5,208 bases of DNA from Thermoplasmata archaeon (GCA_030039525.1 JASHVI010000047.1:1-5208); one strand, 5' to 3'. Shown: positions 1 through 5,023, numbered from the stretch's first letter. The notes: generated by a model not told the origin, from the letters alone. Program-made: numbers and translations.

Positions 1-396
1 GAATCGAAGGGGGTCATCGTCCGCTTCGGGATCCACCCGGTCGCCGGCCGGATGCCCGGGCACATGAACGTGCTCCTCGCCGAGGCGGGGGTCCCCTACG
101 ACCACCTGCTCGACCGCGACGAGGTGAACCCCGAGTTCGCGAGCACGGACGTCGTCCTCGTCATCGGCGCGAACGACGTGGTGAACCCCGCGGCGCGGCG
201 GGCGGGGAGCCCCCTCCAGGGGATGCCGATCCTCGACGTCGACCAGGCGAAGAACGTGATCGTGCTGAAGCGCGGGCAGGGCAAGGGGTTCGCGGGGATC
301 GAGAACGACCTCTTCTACAAGGAGAACGCCCGGATGCTCTACGGCGACGCGCAGGAGTCGGTCGCGAAGCTCTGCCAGGCGCTGAAGCGGCTCTAG
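1..396 (+). CDS. pntB: NAD(P) transhydrogenase subunit beta, C-terminal part (partial)
   Basis: The reading frame is open from the first base and stops at TAG, giving 131 C-terminal residues; the 5' part lies outside the window. PntB is the membrane subunit of proton-translocating transhydrogenase. It moves hydride between NAD(H) and NADP(H) at the expense of the proton gradient, and its C-terminal domain III binds NADP(H) on the cytoplasmic face. The fragment is that domain: GRMPGHMNV at fragment residues 16-24, VIGANDVVNPAA at 54-65, GMPILDV at 74-80, the KRGQGKGFAGIEN loop at 90-102 and LYGDA at 113-117 all match conserved blocks of the family. The internal ATG at 52 is not a start, because homology continues upstream of it (VRFGIHPVA). 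The end is where the family normally ends, so the 3' end is intact. The gene converges on the operon to its right. No pntA is visible. Confidence 0.97.
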   Translation, partial: ESKGVIVRFGIHPVAGRMPGHMNVLLAEAGVPYDHLLDRDEVNPEFASTDVVLVIGANDVVNPAARRAGSPLQGMPILDVDQAKNVIVLKRGQGKGFAGIENDLFYKENARMLYGDAQESVAKLCQALKRL

Positions 397-489
397 CGCG
401 GGGCCGGCGCGCGCGATCCCGCCATCCCCCACGGGCGGCGGCGCCCCTCGCGGCCCGAGCCCGACGGCGGGTCGAGCGGATCGGCCCGG
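397..489. other. Convergent intergenic gap, 93 bases
   Basis: This is the space between the stop of pntB (plus strand) and the stop of the GtrA-like gene (minus strand). It is almost wholly G and C. I see no promoter-like A+T patch, no T-run terminator on either strand and no RNA gene. Confidence 0.6.
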
Positions 490-975
490 TCACCCGACCT
501 TCGGCGCCTTCCACCCGACGGCCGCCCCGTCGGGGCCGGTCCCCGGGGCCGCGCTCCGGAAGTTCCACCGGCGGTTCGCGGCGTACCCCCAGACGCTTCC
601 CGCGAGGACCCCGATCAGCTGGGCCGCGATCTTCGCTCCGGGGTCGACGAGGAGCCACCCCGCGAGGACCGACTCGTTGAGGGCGTAGCTGACGAGCTGG
701 ATCGCGGCGTAGAGGCCGAGGTGGTAGAGGACCGAGCCGCGGGCCTCGCCGCGGAAGGTCCAGAGGAAGTTCCCGGCGAAGTTCCAGAGGAGCGCCCCGG
801 CGAAGGCGACCGTGCTCGCGATCAGCACTCCGGTGTATCCCGGAGCGAGCCCCCGGAGCGCGAGGAGGTAGATCCCGAGGTTGACGAGGACCCCGGAGGC
901 GCCGACGATCGAGTAGCGGACGAACGACGCGGCGTGGGCGCGGAAGAGCCCGAAGCCCCCGGAGCCCGCGGTCAT
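490..975 (-). CDS. GtrA-family membrane protein, putative polyprenyl-linked sugar translocase
   Basis: This is a 161-residue protein with four hydrophobic segments, about residues 19-40, 47-71, 83-105 and 112-132, the usual size and layout of the GtrA family (Pfam PF04138). Family hallmarks are FVRYSIVGASGVLVNLGIY near the N-terminus, NFAGNFLWTFR at 65-75 and a late NRRWNFR at 134-140. GtrA-like proteins are thought to help move polyisoprenol-linked sugars across the membrane for teichoic acid, O-antigen or arabinogalactan decoration. The start is the ATG at 975-973, which overlaps the stop of the gene before it as ATGA. A purine-rich GAGGGGG at 980-986 sits 4 bases upstream as a ribosome site. 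A longer open frame upstream exists but would run antiparallel-shadow style through the preceding gene, so I rejected it. The last 20 residues are a polar Gly/Pro/Lys tail, probably cytoplasmic. It is the last gene of an operon with a membrane protein and a GT2 enzyme. Family assignment is firm; the substrate is unknown. Confidence 0.92.
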   Translation of the reverse strand: MTAGSGGFGLFRAHAASFVRYSIVGASGVLVNLGIYLLALRGLAPGYTGVLIASTVAFAGALLWNFAGNFLWTFRGEARGSVLYHLGLYAAIQLVSYALNESVLAGWLLVDPGAKIAAQLIGVLAGSVWGYAANRRWNFRSAAPGTGPDGAAVGWKAPKVG

Positions 976-1742
976 CGGGCCCCCTCGGAGGCCGAGGCCT
1001 CGGGGCGCGCCACGGGGGCGCCGGCCTCGCGGTGCTCGCCCCGGTGGAGCCTCGCCCGGAGCGGAGCGGGGAGGTGGCTCCAGGCCCAGTCCAGCGCGTC
1101 GACGGGGAGCACGGCGGCGACGAGCATCAGCTGCGTCGCGCCGCGCGAGATCGCGTTCATCGCGTAGACGGTCGGATTGCCCGCGTTCGGGGACTGGTAG
1201 CCGAGGTGGTACCAGATCGCCACGGAGACCAGGTAGACGGCGCCGAGGAGCGTCACGGTCTTCCAGTTCGCCCGTCGGCTCCAGGGCAGGACGCTGAAGA
1301 CCACCAGCACGCCCCCGAGGGTCCCGGCGAACCCCGTGGCCGAGGCGAGCCAGTACTGGTGGAGCCAGTAGCGGCCGGCCCCCTGCCAGCCCGGCGTGTA
1401 CGCGAGGATGGTGACGAACCCCTGCTCGTAGACGTCGATCATGCCGATGGAGGCGAGGTTCCCCACCACGAGACCCAGCAGGGCCGCGGTCCACCGTCCG
1501 AGCGAGGCGCGCTCGTACCAGTAGATGCAGAGGGCGATCCCGAGGACCGAGGCCGCCACCGCGACGTACGTGAACGGGTAGACGGTGTTCGAGACCCCCT
1601 GGACCTGGAAGATCACATTGCCGGAGCCGTCGCGCGTCGGATGCAGGATCGCGGTCGCCGCCCAGATGTCGAACCAGACGAGGAAGGCGCTCGCGGAGGC
1701 GAGCCAGACCGCCGTGGCGATGCGGAGCTGCCGAACGTCCAT
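972..1742 (-). CDS. Unrecognised six-helix integral membrane protein
   Basis: I do not recognise this 256-residue protein. It has about six hydrophobic segments: residues 10-32, 55-76, 84-103, 129-152, 162-181 and 200-220. A charged Arg/Glu/Ala tail runs from about 228 to the end. The first segment could be read as an uncleaved signal anchor. Loops carry many aromatics and some acidic residues: WFDIW at 23-27, YWYER at 74-78, MIDVYEQG at 101-108, RYWLHQYW at 124-131 and YQSPNAGNP at 182-190. These could line a lipid-sugar or quinone-like site, but this is a guess. The start ATG at 1742-1740 lies 25 bases after the GT2 stop with no clear Shine-Dalgarno sequence. Its stop overlaps the GtrA start by 4 bases, so translational coupling is likely. 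Context suggests a partner in glycan or glycolipid assembly, for example in transfer on the outer face or in translocation. It is too short for a typical GT-C mannosyltransferase, and I see no early DD/DE motif after helix 1. Confidence 0.85.
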   Translation of the reverse strand: MDVRQLRIATAVWLASASAFLVWFDIWAATAILHPTRDGSGNVIFQVQGVSNTVYPFTYVAVAASVLGIALCIYWYERASLGRWTAALLGLVVGNLASIGMIDVYEQGFVTILAYTPGWQGAGRYWLHQYWLASATGFAGTLGGVLVVFSVLPWSRRANWKTVTLLGAVYLVSVAIWYHLGYQSPNAGNPTVYAMNAISRGATQLMLVAAVLPVDALDWAWSHLPAPLRARLHRGEHREAGAPVARPEASASEGAR

Positions 1743-1767
1743 GGCGACGGCGGCCCCGGGGACCCGA

Positions 1768-2706
1768 CTAGCCCGGGCCCCCGCCGATCGCCAGCTTCGT
1801 CGAGTCGATCGGCCGCCAGGAGCTCATCGGCTTCCGCGAGAAGAGGGCCGAGGCGAGGGCGACGCTCCGGGCGGTCGCCTCGACGCCGAGCAGGATCACG
1901 ACGTTCGCGAGCTCCGAGGGGTTCTCCCAGGCGTAGGCGGCCACGGCCCGGACCATCGTCCCCGGGGACCACGTGCTGCTCGAGTAGCCGGTCCTCCGGT
2001 AGAGCCCGAGGACCTGCCGGTTGATCCGGTACCTCTGGCGGAGGAACTCCCTCGGGTAGGTCGGGACCCGGTTGAAGACCACGGCCCGCTCGGCGTAGAC
2101 GCTCCGGCCGCCGTGGGCGCCGACGTAGATGCCGATGAACGTGTCGTCGTCCTCGACGTCGGGACCGAGCGGGAGCTGCATCCGCCGGATCGCGAAGGCC
2201 TCGCCGGCCTTCGGCGAGATCCGCGAGACCCGGTCGTGGACGGCCCAGAGGACCCGGGCGACCCGCGAGGTCTGGGTCTCGGGAACCGACTCGTCCGTGG
2301 CGGGGACCGGTCGGGAGGTGACGAGGGCCACGGTCGGGTCGGCGAACGGCGCCGCGAGCGCCTCCAGGGCGCCCCGCTTCGGCCGGGTGTCGGCGTTGGC
2401 GAAGAGGACGACGCACCCGGAGGCGGCCGCGAGTCCGGTCGCCATCGCCGCGGCCTTGCCGTGCCGCTGGGCCTCCACGATCACCTTCACGCGGGGGTCC
2501 CTCCGGGCGGCCTTCTGGAGGATCTCGACGGTCTGGTCGGTGCAGCCGCTGGCGACGGCGATGAGCTCGACCAGCTGGAAGGAGCGACCGGTCGAGTCGA
2601 GGACCGCGGTAAGGAAGTTCGGGAGGTTCCGGGCCTCGTTGTAGGCGCAGGTGACCACCGAGAGCCGGACCGGGGCGGGGGCCGGAGGGAGGTCGTCGAA
2701 GGCCAC
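1768..2706 (-). CDS. Family 2 glycosyltransferase (GT2)
   Basis: This 312-residue enzyme is predicted to move a sugar from a nucleotide-sugar donor to an acceptor at the inner membrane face. The GT-A fold starts with VRLSVVTCAYNEARNLPNF (about 13-31), followed by VELIAVASGCTDQTVEIL (46-63) and QRHGKAAAMATGL (80-92), the pattern of GT2 donor-binding strands. The metal site appears as NAD (104-106), a variant of the usual DxD. An acidic cluster VEDDDTF lies at 184-190 where the family's acceptor-side acids occur. LRQRYRINRQ at 222-231 stands where QxxRW-type motifs occur. One hydrophobic stretch near 267-289 may associate with the membrane. The start is GTG at 2706-2704: the frame is open up to a TAG at 2833-2835 but holds no ATG, GTG or TTG there. 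No ribosome site is well placed; a GGGAGGAGG (2745-2753) is 38 bases away. It is the first gene of the operon with the membrane protein and GtrA genes. Donor and acceptor are unknown. Confidence 0.9.
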   Translation of the reverse strand: MAFDDLPPAPAPVRLSVVTCAYNEARNLPNFLTAVLDSTGRSFQLVELIAVASGCTDQTVEILQKAARRDPRVKVIVEAQRHGKAAAMATGLAAASGCVVLFANADTRPKRGALEALAAPFADPTVALVTSRPVPATDESVPETQTSRVARVLWAVHDRVSRISPKAGEAFAIRRMQLPLGPDVEDDDTFIGIYVGAHGGRSVYAERAVVFNRVPTYPREFLRQRYRINRQVLGLYRRTGYSSSTWSPGTMVRAVAAYAWENPSELANVVILLGVEATARSVALASALFSRKPMSSWRPIDSTKLAIGGGPG

Positions 2707-2832
2707 CGACCCGCCCGGCGCCGTGAAGGCCGGGCGGGGCCTGGCCTCCTCCCAACTGTGCGGAAACTCCCGGTCGACGGGAGCGATCGACGAGGCGGGC
2801 GTACTTCCTCGGAGGAAAGGACCCGGGAAAGG
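2707..2832 (-). other. Putative long leader of the GT2-GtrA operon
   Basis: If transcription starts about 26 bases downstream of the TATA-like box at 2833-2840, the mRNA has a leader of roughly 100 bases before the GTG start. This contrasts with the 0-26-base leaders inferred for the genes to the right. The leader holds a perfect 6-bp stem (CTCCCG/CGGGAG, 5-base loop) at 2767-2783 and a strong GGGAGGAGG at 2745-2753 that faces no start codon at normal distance. I found no small open frame that would use it. A missed small RNA or a downstream promoter are alternatives. Confidence 0.35.
2767..2783. repeat. Inverted repeat, 6-bp stem with 5-base loop
   Basis: The arms CTCCCG (2767-2772) and CGGGAG (2778-2783) are perfectly complementary around GTCGA. 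It lies in the presumed leader of the GT2 operon. In DNA this GC-rich such a short stem may be chance. Confidence 0.3.
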
Positions 2833-2847
2833 CTACTAAATGCTACT
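2832..2847. repeat. Direct repeat of GCTACT with 10-base period
   Basis: GCTACT occurs at 2832-2837 and again at 2842-2847, exactly 10 bases apart, separated by AAAT. One helical turn places both copies on the same face of the DNA, and the pair overlaps the TATA-like box. It could be an operator for a tandem-binding regulator, or coincidence. Confidence 0.3.
2833..2840 (-). promoter_or_regulatory. TATA-like box for the GT2 operon
   Basis: On the minus strand this reads TTTAGTAG, in the only A+T-rich patch between the HesB-like and GT2 genes. It resembles the TTAAGTAG box in front of the HesB-like gene. A second candidate, CCTAAGTG, lies just upstream near 2855-2862. The box lies inside a direct repeat of GCTACT (plus-strand 2832-2837 and 2842-2847). 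The expected start of transcription is near 2810, about 100 bases before the GT2 start codon, so the assignment is weaker than for the other promoters here. Confidence 0.4.
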
Positions 2848-2903
2848 GGAACACCACTTAGGGGCGCCCCGGGAGGCGGGAAGAAGGGGTTGACGGCCGG
2901 GGC

Positions 2904-3284
2904 CTAGCAGCAGCCCCCGGAGCCGCAGCCGCAGCCGCCGCCCGAGGCGGGCGGGGCGTCGGCGCTGTGCTGGGGAACCACCCGGAACCCCGAGCGATCG
3001 AGCTCCCGAACGAAGTCGATCCGCGCGCCGTCCACGGACGCCGCGCTGGTCGAGTCCACGAGGAGGGAGAACCCGTCGATCGGGATCACCTGGTCGCCGG
3101 GGCGCGCCCGGTCGAACGCGAGGCCGTAGGAGGGCCCCGAGGAGGCGCCGCATCCGCAGCCCTCCCCGCAGCCACCGCCCCCGGCGCGCGCGTACAGCCG
3201 CACCGCCGTTCCCGGCGCCTGCTGCTGGATGAGTTCCCGCACCTGGGTCAATGCTTCCGGACTTACTTCCACTTTCACCGTCAT
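2904..3284 (-). CDS. Cysteine-rich HesB/IscA-related protein
   Basis: The product is 126 residues. The core follows the HesB fold: VKVEVSPEALTQVRELI at the N-terminus, AVRLYARAGGG at 27-37, SGPSYGLAFD at 49-58 and a strand-rich second half ending GFRVV. It fits better with the HesB-related group that includes selenoproteins (TIGR01911, with its GPSFGLALDE-type block) than with true IscA. In place of the single GGCSG cysteine it has three (C39, C43, C45) in a glycine-rich loop. Where IscA has its C-terminal CxC it has a long tail with C118, C120, C125 and C126. Seven cysteines in 126 residues suggest an Fe-S or other metal site, perhaps a carrier or a storage/chaperone role; this is inference. 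The ATG at 3284-3282 has AGGAGGA 9 bases upstream and its own TATA-like box. The gene lies directly downstream of a canonical A-type carrier. All Sec-equivalent positions are cysteine; no in-frame TGA is present before the stop. Confidence 0.85.
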   Translation of the reverse strand: MTVKVEVSPEALTQVRELIQQQAPGTAVRLYARAGGGGCGEGCGCGASSGPSYGLAFDRARPGDQVIPIDGFSLLVDSTSAASVDGARIDFVRELDRSGFRVVPQHSADAPPASGGGCGCGSGGCC

Positions 3285-3293
3285 GCCTGGGGG

Positions 3294-3300
3294 TCCTCCT
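3294..3300 (-). promoter_or_regulatory. Shine-Dalgarno sequence of the HesB-related gene
   Basis: AGGAGGA on the minus strand, 9 bases before the ATG at 3284. It is the strongest ribosome site in the window and fixes this start codon. Confidence 0.8.
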
Positions 3301-3333
3301 GACCGCCCCCGTTCCCGGAGGCGGGCCCCACTA

Positions 3334-3339
3334 CTTAAC
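3334..3339 (-). promoter_or_regulatory. TATA-like promoter box of the HesB-related gene
   Basis: The minus strand reads GGGGTTAAGTAG here, an isolated A+T patch in GC-rich DNA between two same-strand genes. Counting about 26 bases from the centre puts the transcript start near 3310, giving a leader of about 26 bases that contains the AGGAGGA ribosome site. So the gene probably has its own promoter, although read-through from the A-type carrier gene upstream is possible. Confidence 0.6.
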
Positions 3340-3360
3340 CCCGGGTCGCGCGCCGGCCCG

Positions 3361-3690
3361 CTACGCGGAGAAGGACTTCCCGCAGGAGCAGGTCTCCTTC
3401 GCGTTCGGGTTGTAGATCTTGAACCCGGAGGCCTCGAGGCCGAGGAGGTAGTCGACCCGGACGCCGTCCAGGAGCGGGGCCGAGGCCCGGTCGACCACGA
3501 CGGTGAGCTTCGCGTCGTGGTAGGCGACCTCGTCGCCGGTCTCCTGCTTGTCGAAGGTCATCCCGTAGGTGAGCCCGGAGCATCCCCCTCCCTGGACGAA
3601 GAGCCGCAGCGCCGGCTCGCTCTGTCCCTGCTTCGTGGCGATCTTCAGGACCTCGTCCCGGGCGCTGGGGGTGACGTCGACGACGACCAT
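3361..3690 (-). CDS. A-type Fe-S cluster carrier (IscA/ErpA/SufA family)
   Basis: This 109-residue protein has the full A-type carrier signature. It receives Fe-S clusters from the assembly scaffold and hands them to target enzymes in the cytosol. The three conserved cysteines are present: C37 in QGGGCSGLTYGMTFD (33-47) and C101 and C103 in ETCSCGKSF (99-107). The N-terminus VVVDVTPSARDEVLKI and the block GVRVDYLLGLEASGFKIYNPNAKE (about 76-99) are typical, and length is as usual for the family. The ATG at 3690-3688 has GGAG at 3697-3700, 6 bases upstream, and a TATA-like box just beyond. IscA, ErpA and SufA cannot be told apart from sequence alone here. A divergent cysteine-rich paralogue follows on the same strand 76 bases downstream. 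The amidotransferase gene lies divergently upstream. Confidence 0.95.
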   Translation of the reverse strand: MVVVDVTPSARDEVLKIATKQGQSEPALRLFVQGGGCSGLTYGMTFDKQETGDEVAYHDAKLTVVVDRASAPLLDGVRVDYLLGLEASGFKIYNPNAKETCSCGKSFSA

Positions 3691-3696
3691 CGGAGG

Positions 3697-3700
3697 CTCC
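3697..3700 (-). promoter_or_regulatory. Short ribosome site of the A-type carrier gene
   Basis: GGAG on the minus strand, 6 bases before the ATG at 3690. With transcription predicted to begin near 3701, the leader would consist of little more than this site. Confidence 0.5.
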
Positions 3701-3724
3701 CGAGGATTCGACGCTCCGGGGTGT

Positions 3725-3730
3725 CTTAAC
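3725..3730 (-). promoter_or_regulatory. TATA-like promoter box of the A-type carrier gene
   Basis: The minus strand reads AAGGGTTAAGAC, sharing GTTAAG with two other boxes in the window. Its centre is about 37 bases from the start codon, which predicts a leader of about 11 bases. It lies in a 113-base divergent intergenic region that also holds the amidotransferase promoter. Confidence 0.6.
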
Positions 3731-3774
3731 CCTTGTCCAACGCGAACGCCGCCACGTCACACCCCAGCACGAAA

Positions 3775-3780
3775 GTTAAG
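3775..3780 (+). promoter_or_regulatory. TATA-like promoter box for a leaderless amidotransferase mRNA
   Basis: GAAAGTTAAG at 3771-3780 combines a purine/A-rich upstream element, as in an archaeal BRE, with the GTTAAG box. The centre is about 26 bases before the ATG at 3804, so transcription should begin at or within a base or two of the start codon. No Shine-Dalgarno sequence lies between, which agrees with a leaderless mRNA. Confidence 0.65.
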
Positions 3781-3803
3781 CCGCGGTCCGCGTCCGCCGG
3801 GCG

Positions 3804-4676
3804 ATGTGTCGCCTCTTCGGGATCATCGGAGCGGAGCCGATCGAGGCGAAGGCCTGGCTGGTCGACGGCGACCGCTCCCTGCTCGCGCTCTCGCGGGTCT
3901 CCGAGGAGCAGGAGCAGGACGACGGCTGGGGGATCGCCTGGTACGACTCGGCGAGGATCCCCCGGCTCGAGAAGGGGGACCGGGGCGCGTTCCGCCCGAC
4001 GGAGCGCGAGCGTTTCCTCGCCGCCGCGGAGCGGGCCCGCGGGCACCTGACCGTCGCGCACCTCCGCAAGGCGAGCAATCCGATGCACCTCCCGAAGGAG
4101 CGTCTCTGGGGTCCGGAGAACTCCCAGCCGTTCACCACCGGTAGCGACCTCTTCGCGCACAACGGCATGATCCCGTTCCCCCGGGAGACCCGGGCGAGGC
4201 TCGGGAAGTGGGAGGCCCGGATCAAGGGGGTCAACGACAGCGAGGTCCTCTTCCTGCTCTTCGCGCACCACGTCGAGGAGCTCGGCGACCCGCTCGAAGC
4301 GTACCGGCAGAGCGTCCGGGACCTCGTCGGGGTCTGGGAGGACCGCGGGCGGCCGGAGGAGGGCCCGTATTCCGGACTCAACGTCGTCTACAGCCGGGGC
4401 CCGAACGACCTCTGGGCCTTCTGCCACTGGCGGGGGGAGCACGGGGCCGCGTTCCGCGACCCGGACCGGCCGTACTATCGGCTCGCCTACCGGGCCGACT
4501 CGAAGCGCGTGCTCGTCGGCTCGGAGCCGGTGGACGGCGCCGGCGACTGGCGCTCGCTGGAGAACGGCGAGTTCCTGCACGCGCAGTCCGAGCACGGGCT
4601 GGTCGCGATGCGCACCGGCGCGCTGGAGCTCCCCGAGCTCTCCTTCCCGGCGGCTCGGCGGGCCGCCCCGACGTAG
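3804..4676 (+). CDS. Class II glutamine amidotransferase (YafJ/DUG3/EgtC-like)
   Basis: This 290-residue protein has the Ntn-hydrolase fold of class II amidotransferases. After removal of Met1, Cys2 (MCRLFG) becomes the N-terminal nucleophile. Family blocks follow in order: DDGWGIAWY at 39-47, AHLRKAS at 85-91, ENSQPF at 105-110, FAHNG at 117-121 (oxyanion and substrate-carboxylate region), NDSEVLFLLF at 144-153 and VGSEPVDG at 238-245. Stand-alone members of this family hydrolyse gamma-glutamyl or amide bonds: DUG3 in glutathione breakdown, EgtC in ergothioneine synthesis. No synthase domain is attached. The real substrate cannot be read from the sequence. No egt or glutathione genes are visible nearby, so I do not assign either name. 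The ATG at 3804 is certain because Cys must be residue 2. The mRNA looks leaderless. A MoaD-like gene follows 28 bases after the stop and may be cotranscribed. Confidence 0.93.
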   Translation: MCRLFGIIGAEPIEAKAWLVDGDRSLLALSRVSEEQEQDDGWGIAWYDSARIPRLEKGDRGAFRPTERERFLAAAERARGHLTVAHLRKASNPMHLPKERLWGPENSQPFTTGSDLFAHNGMIPFPRETRARLGKWEARIKGVNDSEVLFLLFAHHVEELGDPLEAYRQSVRDLVGVWEDRGRPEEGPYSGLNVVYSRGPNDLWAFCHWRGEHGAAFRDPDRPYYRLAYRADSKRVLVGSEPVDGAGDWRSLENGEFLHAQSEHGLVAMRTGALELPELSFPAARRAAPT

Positions 4677-4704
4677 CAACCACGGCGCCCGAACGGCCCG
4701 TTCG

Positions 4705-4974
4705 ATGTCCGAGGTCCGTCTCGGGGCCTTCCTCCGACCGCACGCGCCGTTCGGCCCGCACCAGATCGAGGCGGCCGAGGTGGCGGCCCTGCTCGTCGAG
4801 CTCGAACGACGCTTCCCGGGCCTCGGCCCGCTGCTCCGGGACGGGTCGGGGCAGATCCGCCGGACGGTCCGAGTGTTCGTGAACGGGGAGGACATCCGGA
4901 ACGGCGCGGGTGGGGCGACGCCGCTCCACCCCAGGGACCGGGTCGAGATCCTCTCCGCCTCGCCGGGAGGCTGA
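4705..4974 (+). CDS. MoaD/ThiS-family ubiquitin-like sulfur carrier or protein modifier
   Basis: This is an 89-residue beta-grasp protein ending in Gly-Gly (SASPGG). The core RRTVRVFVNGEDIRN (52-66), then TPLHPRDRVEILSA (72-85), is the typical second half of MoaD/ThiS and archaeal SAMP proteins. There the C-terminal glycine is adenylated by an E1-like enzyme and then carries sulfur (molybdopterin, thiazole or tRNA thiolation) or is joined to lysines of target proteins. The N-terminal half has a helix around 21-37 (IEAAEVAALLVELERRF), as expected. No E1, moaE or thiamine genes are visible, so the pathway is open. The ATG at 4705 has no Shine-Dalgarno sequence and no convincing TATA box. It lies 28 bases after the amidotransferase stop, which suggests one transcript. 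Confidence 0.88.
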   Translation: MSEVRLGAFLRPHAPFGPHQIEAAEVAALLVELERRFPGLGPLLRDGSGQIRRTVRVFVNGEDIRNGAGGATPLHPRDRVEILSASPGG

Positions 4975-4985
4975 GGCTCGCGATG

Positions 4986-5008
4986 CGGAGCGATCGGCGG
5001 TCGCTCCG
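4986..5008. repeat. Perfect 8-bp inverted repeat, 7-base loop
   Basis: CGGAGCGA at 4986-4993 and TCGCTCCG at 5001-5008 are exact reverse complements around TCGGCGG. It lies 11 bases after the MoaD-like stop and 15 bases before the next start. No T-run follows, so it is not a standard intrinsic terminator. It could be a structured leader, an mRNA-processing site or an operator. Confidence 0.5.
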
Positions 5009-5013
5009 GCGAC

Positions 5014-5018
5014 GGAGG
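5014..5018 (+). promoter_or_regulatory. Shine-Dalgarno sequence selecting a GTG start
   Basis: GGAGG lies 5 bases before the GTG at 5024 and 17 bases before the in-frame ATG at 5036. The spacing favours GTG as the start of the last gene. Confidence 0.5.
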
Positions 5019-5023
5019 GGGCC

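Noticed and set aside
52..54. ATG as the start of a small 114-residue protein
   Set aside because: PntB homology continues without a break upstream to base 1, so it is an internal methionine.
976..1494. N-terminal extension of the GtrA-like protein through the preceding gene in the same frame
   Set aside because: The added residues are Arg/Pro/Gly-rich and unlike GtrA. The ATG at 975 gives the normal family length, an ATGA overlap and a ribosome site.
2861..2870. Palindrome GGGGCGCCCC downstream of the HesB-related gene
   Set aside because: It has no loop and no T-run, and such G/C palindromes are expected often at this base composition.
1585..2907. A 440-codon plus-strand open frame across the GT2 gene and leader
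   Set aside because: It is a by-product of few stop codons in GC-rich DNA. The translation is rich in Arg, Gly, Pro and Asp, matches no family, and lies antisense to a clear GT2 gene.
2904..3284. Selenocysteine in the HesB-related protein, as in some TIGR01911 members
   Set aside because: The loop positions are coded by cysteine codons and there is no in-frame TGA before the stop.
3726..4895. A 389-codon minus-strand open frame opposite the amidotransferase and MoaD-like genes
   Set aside because: Its sense-strand partners have full family motifs. The antisense product is low-complexity, Arg/Pro/Glu-rich, and has no motif.
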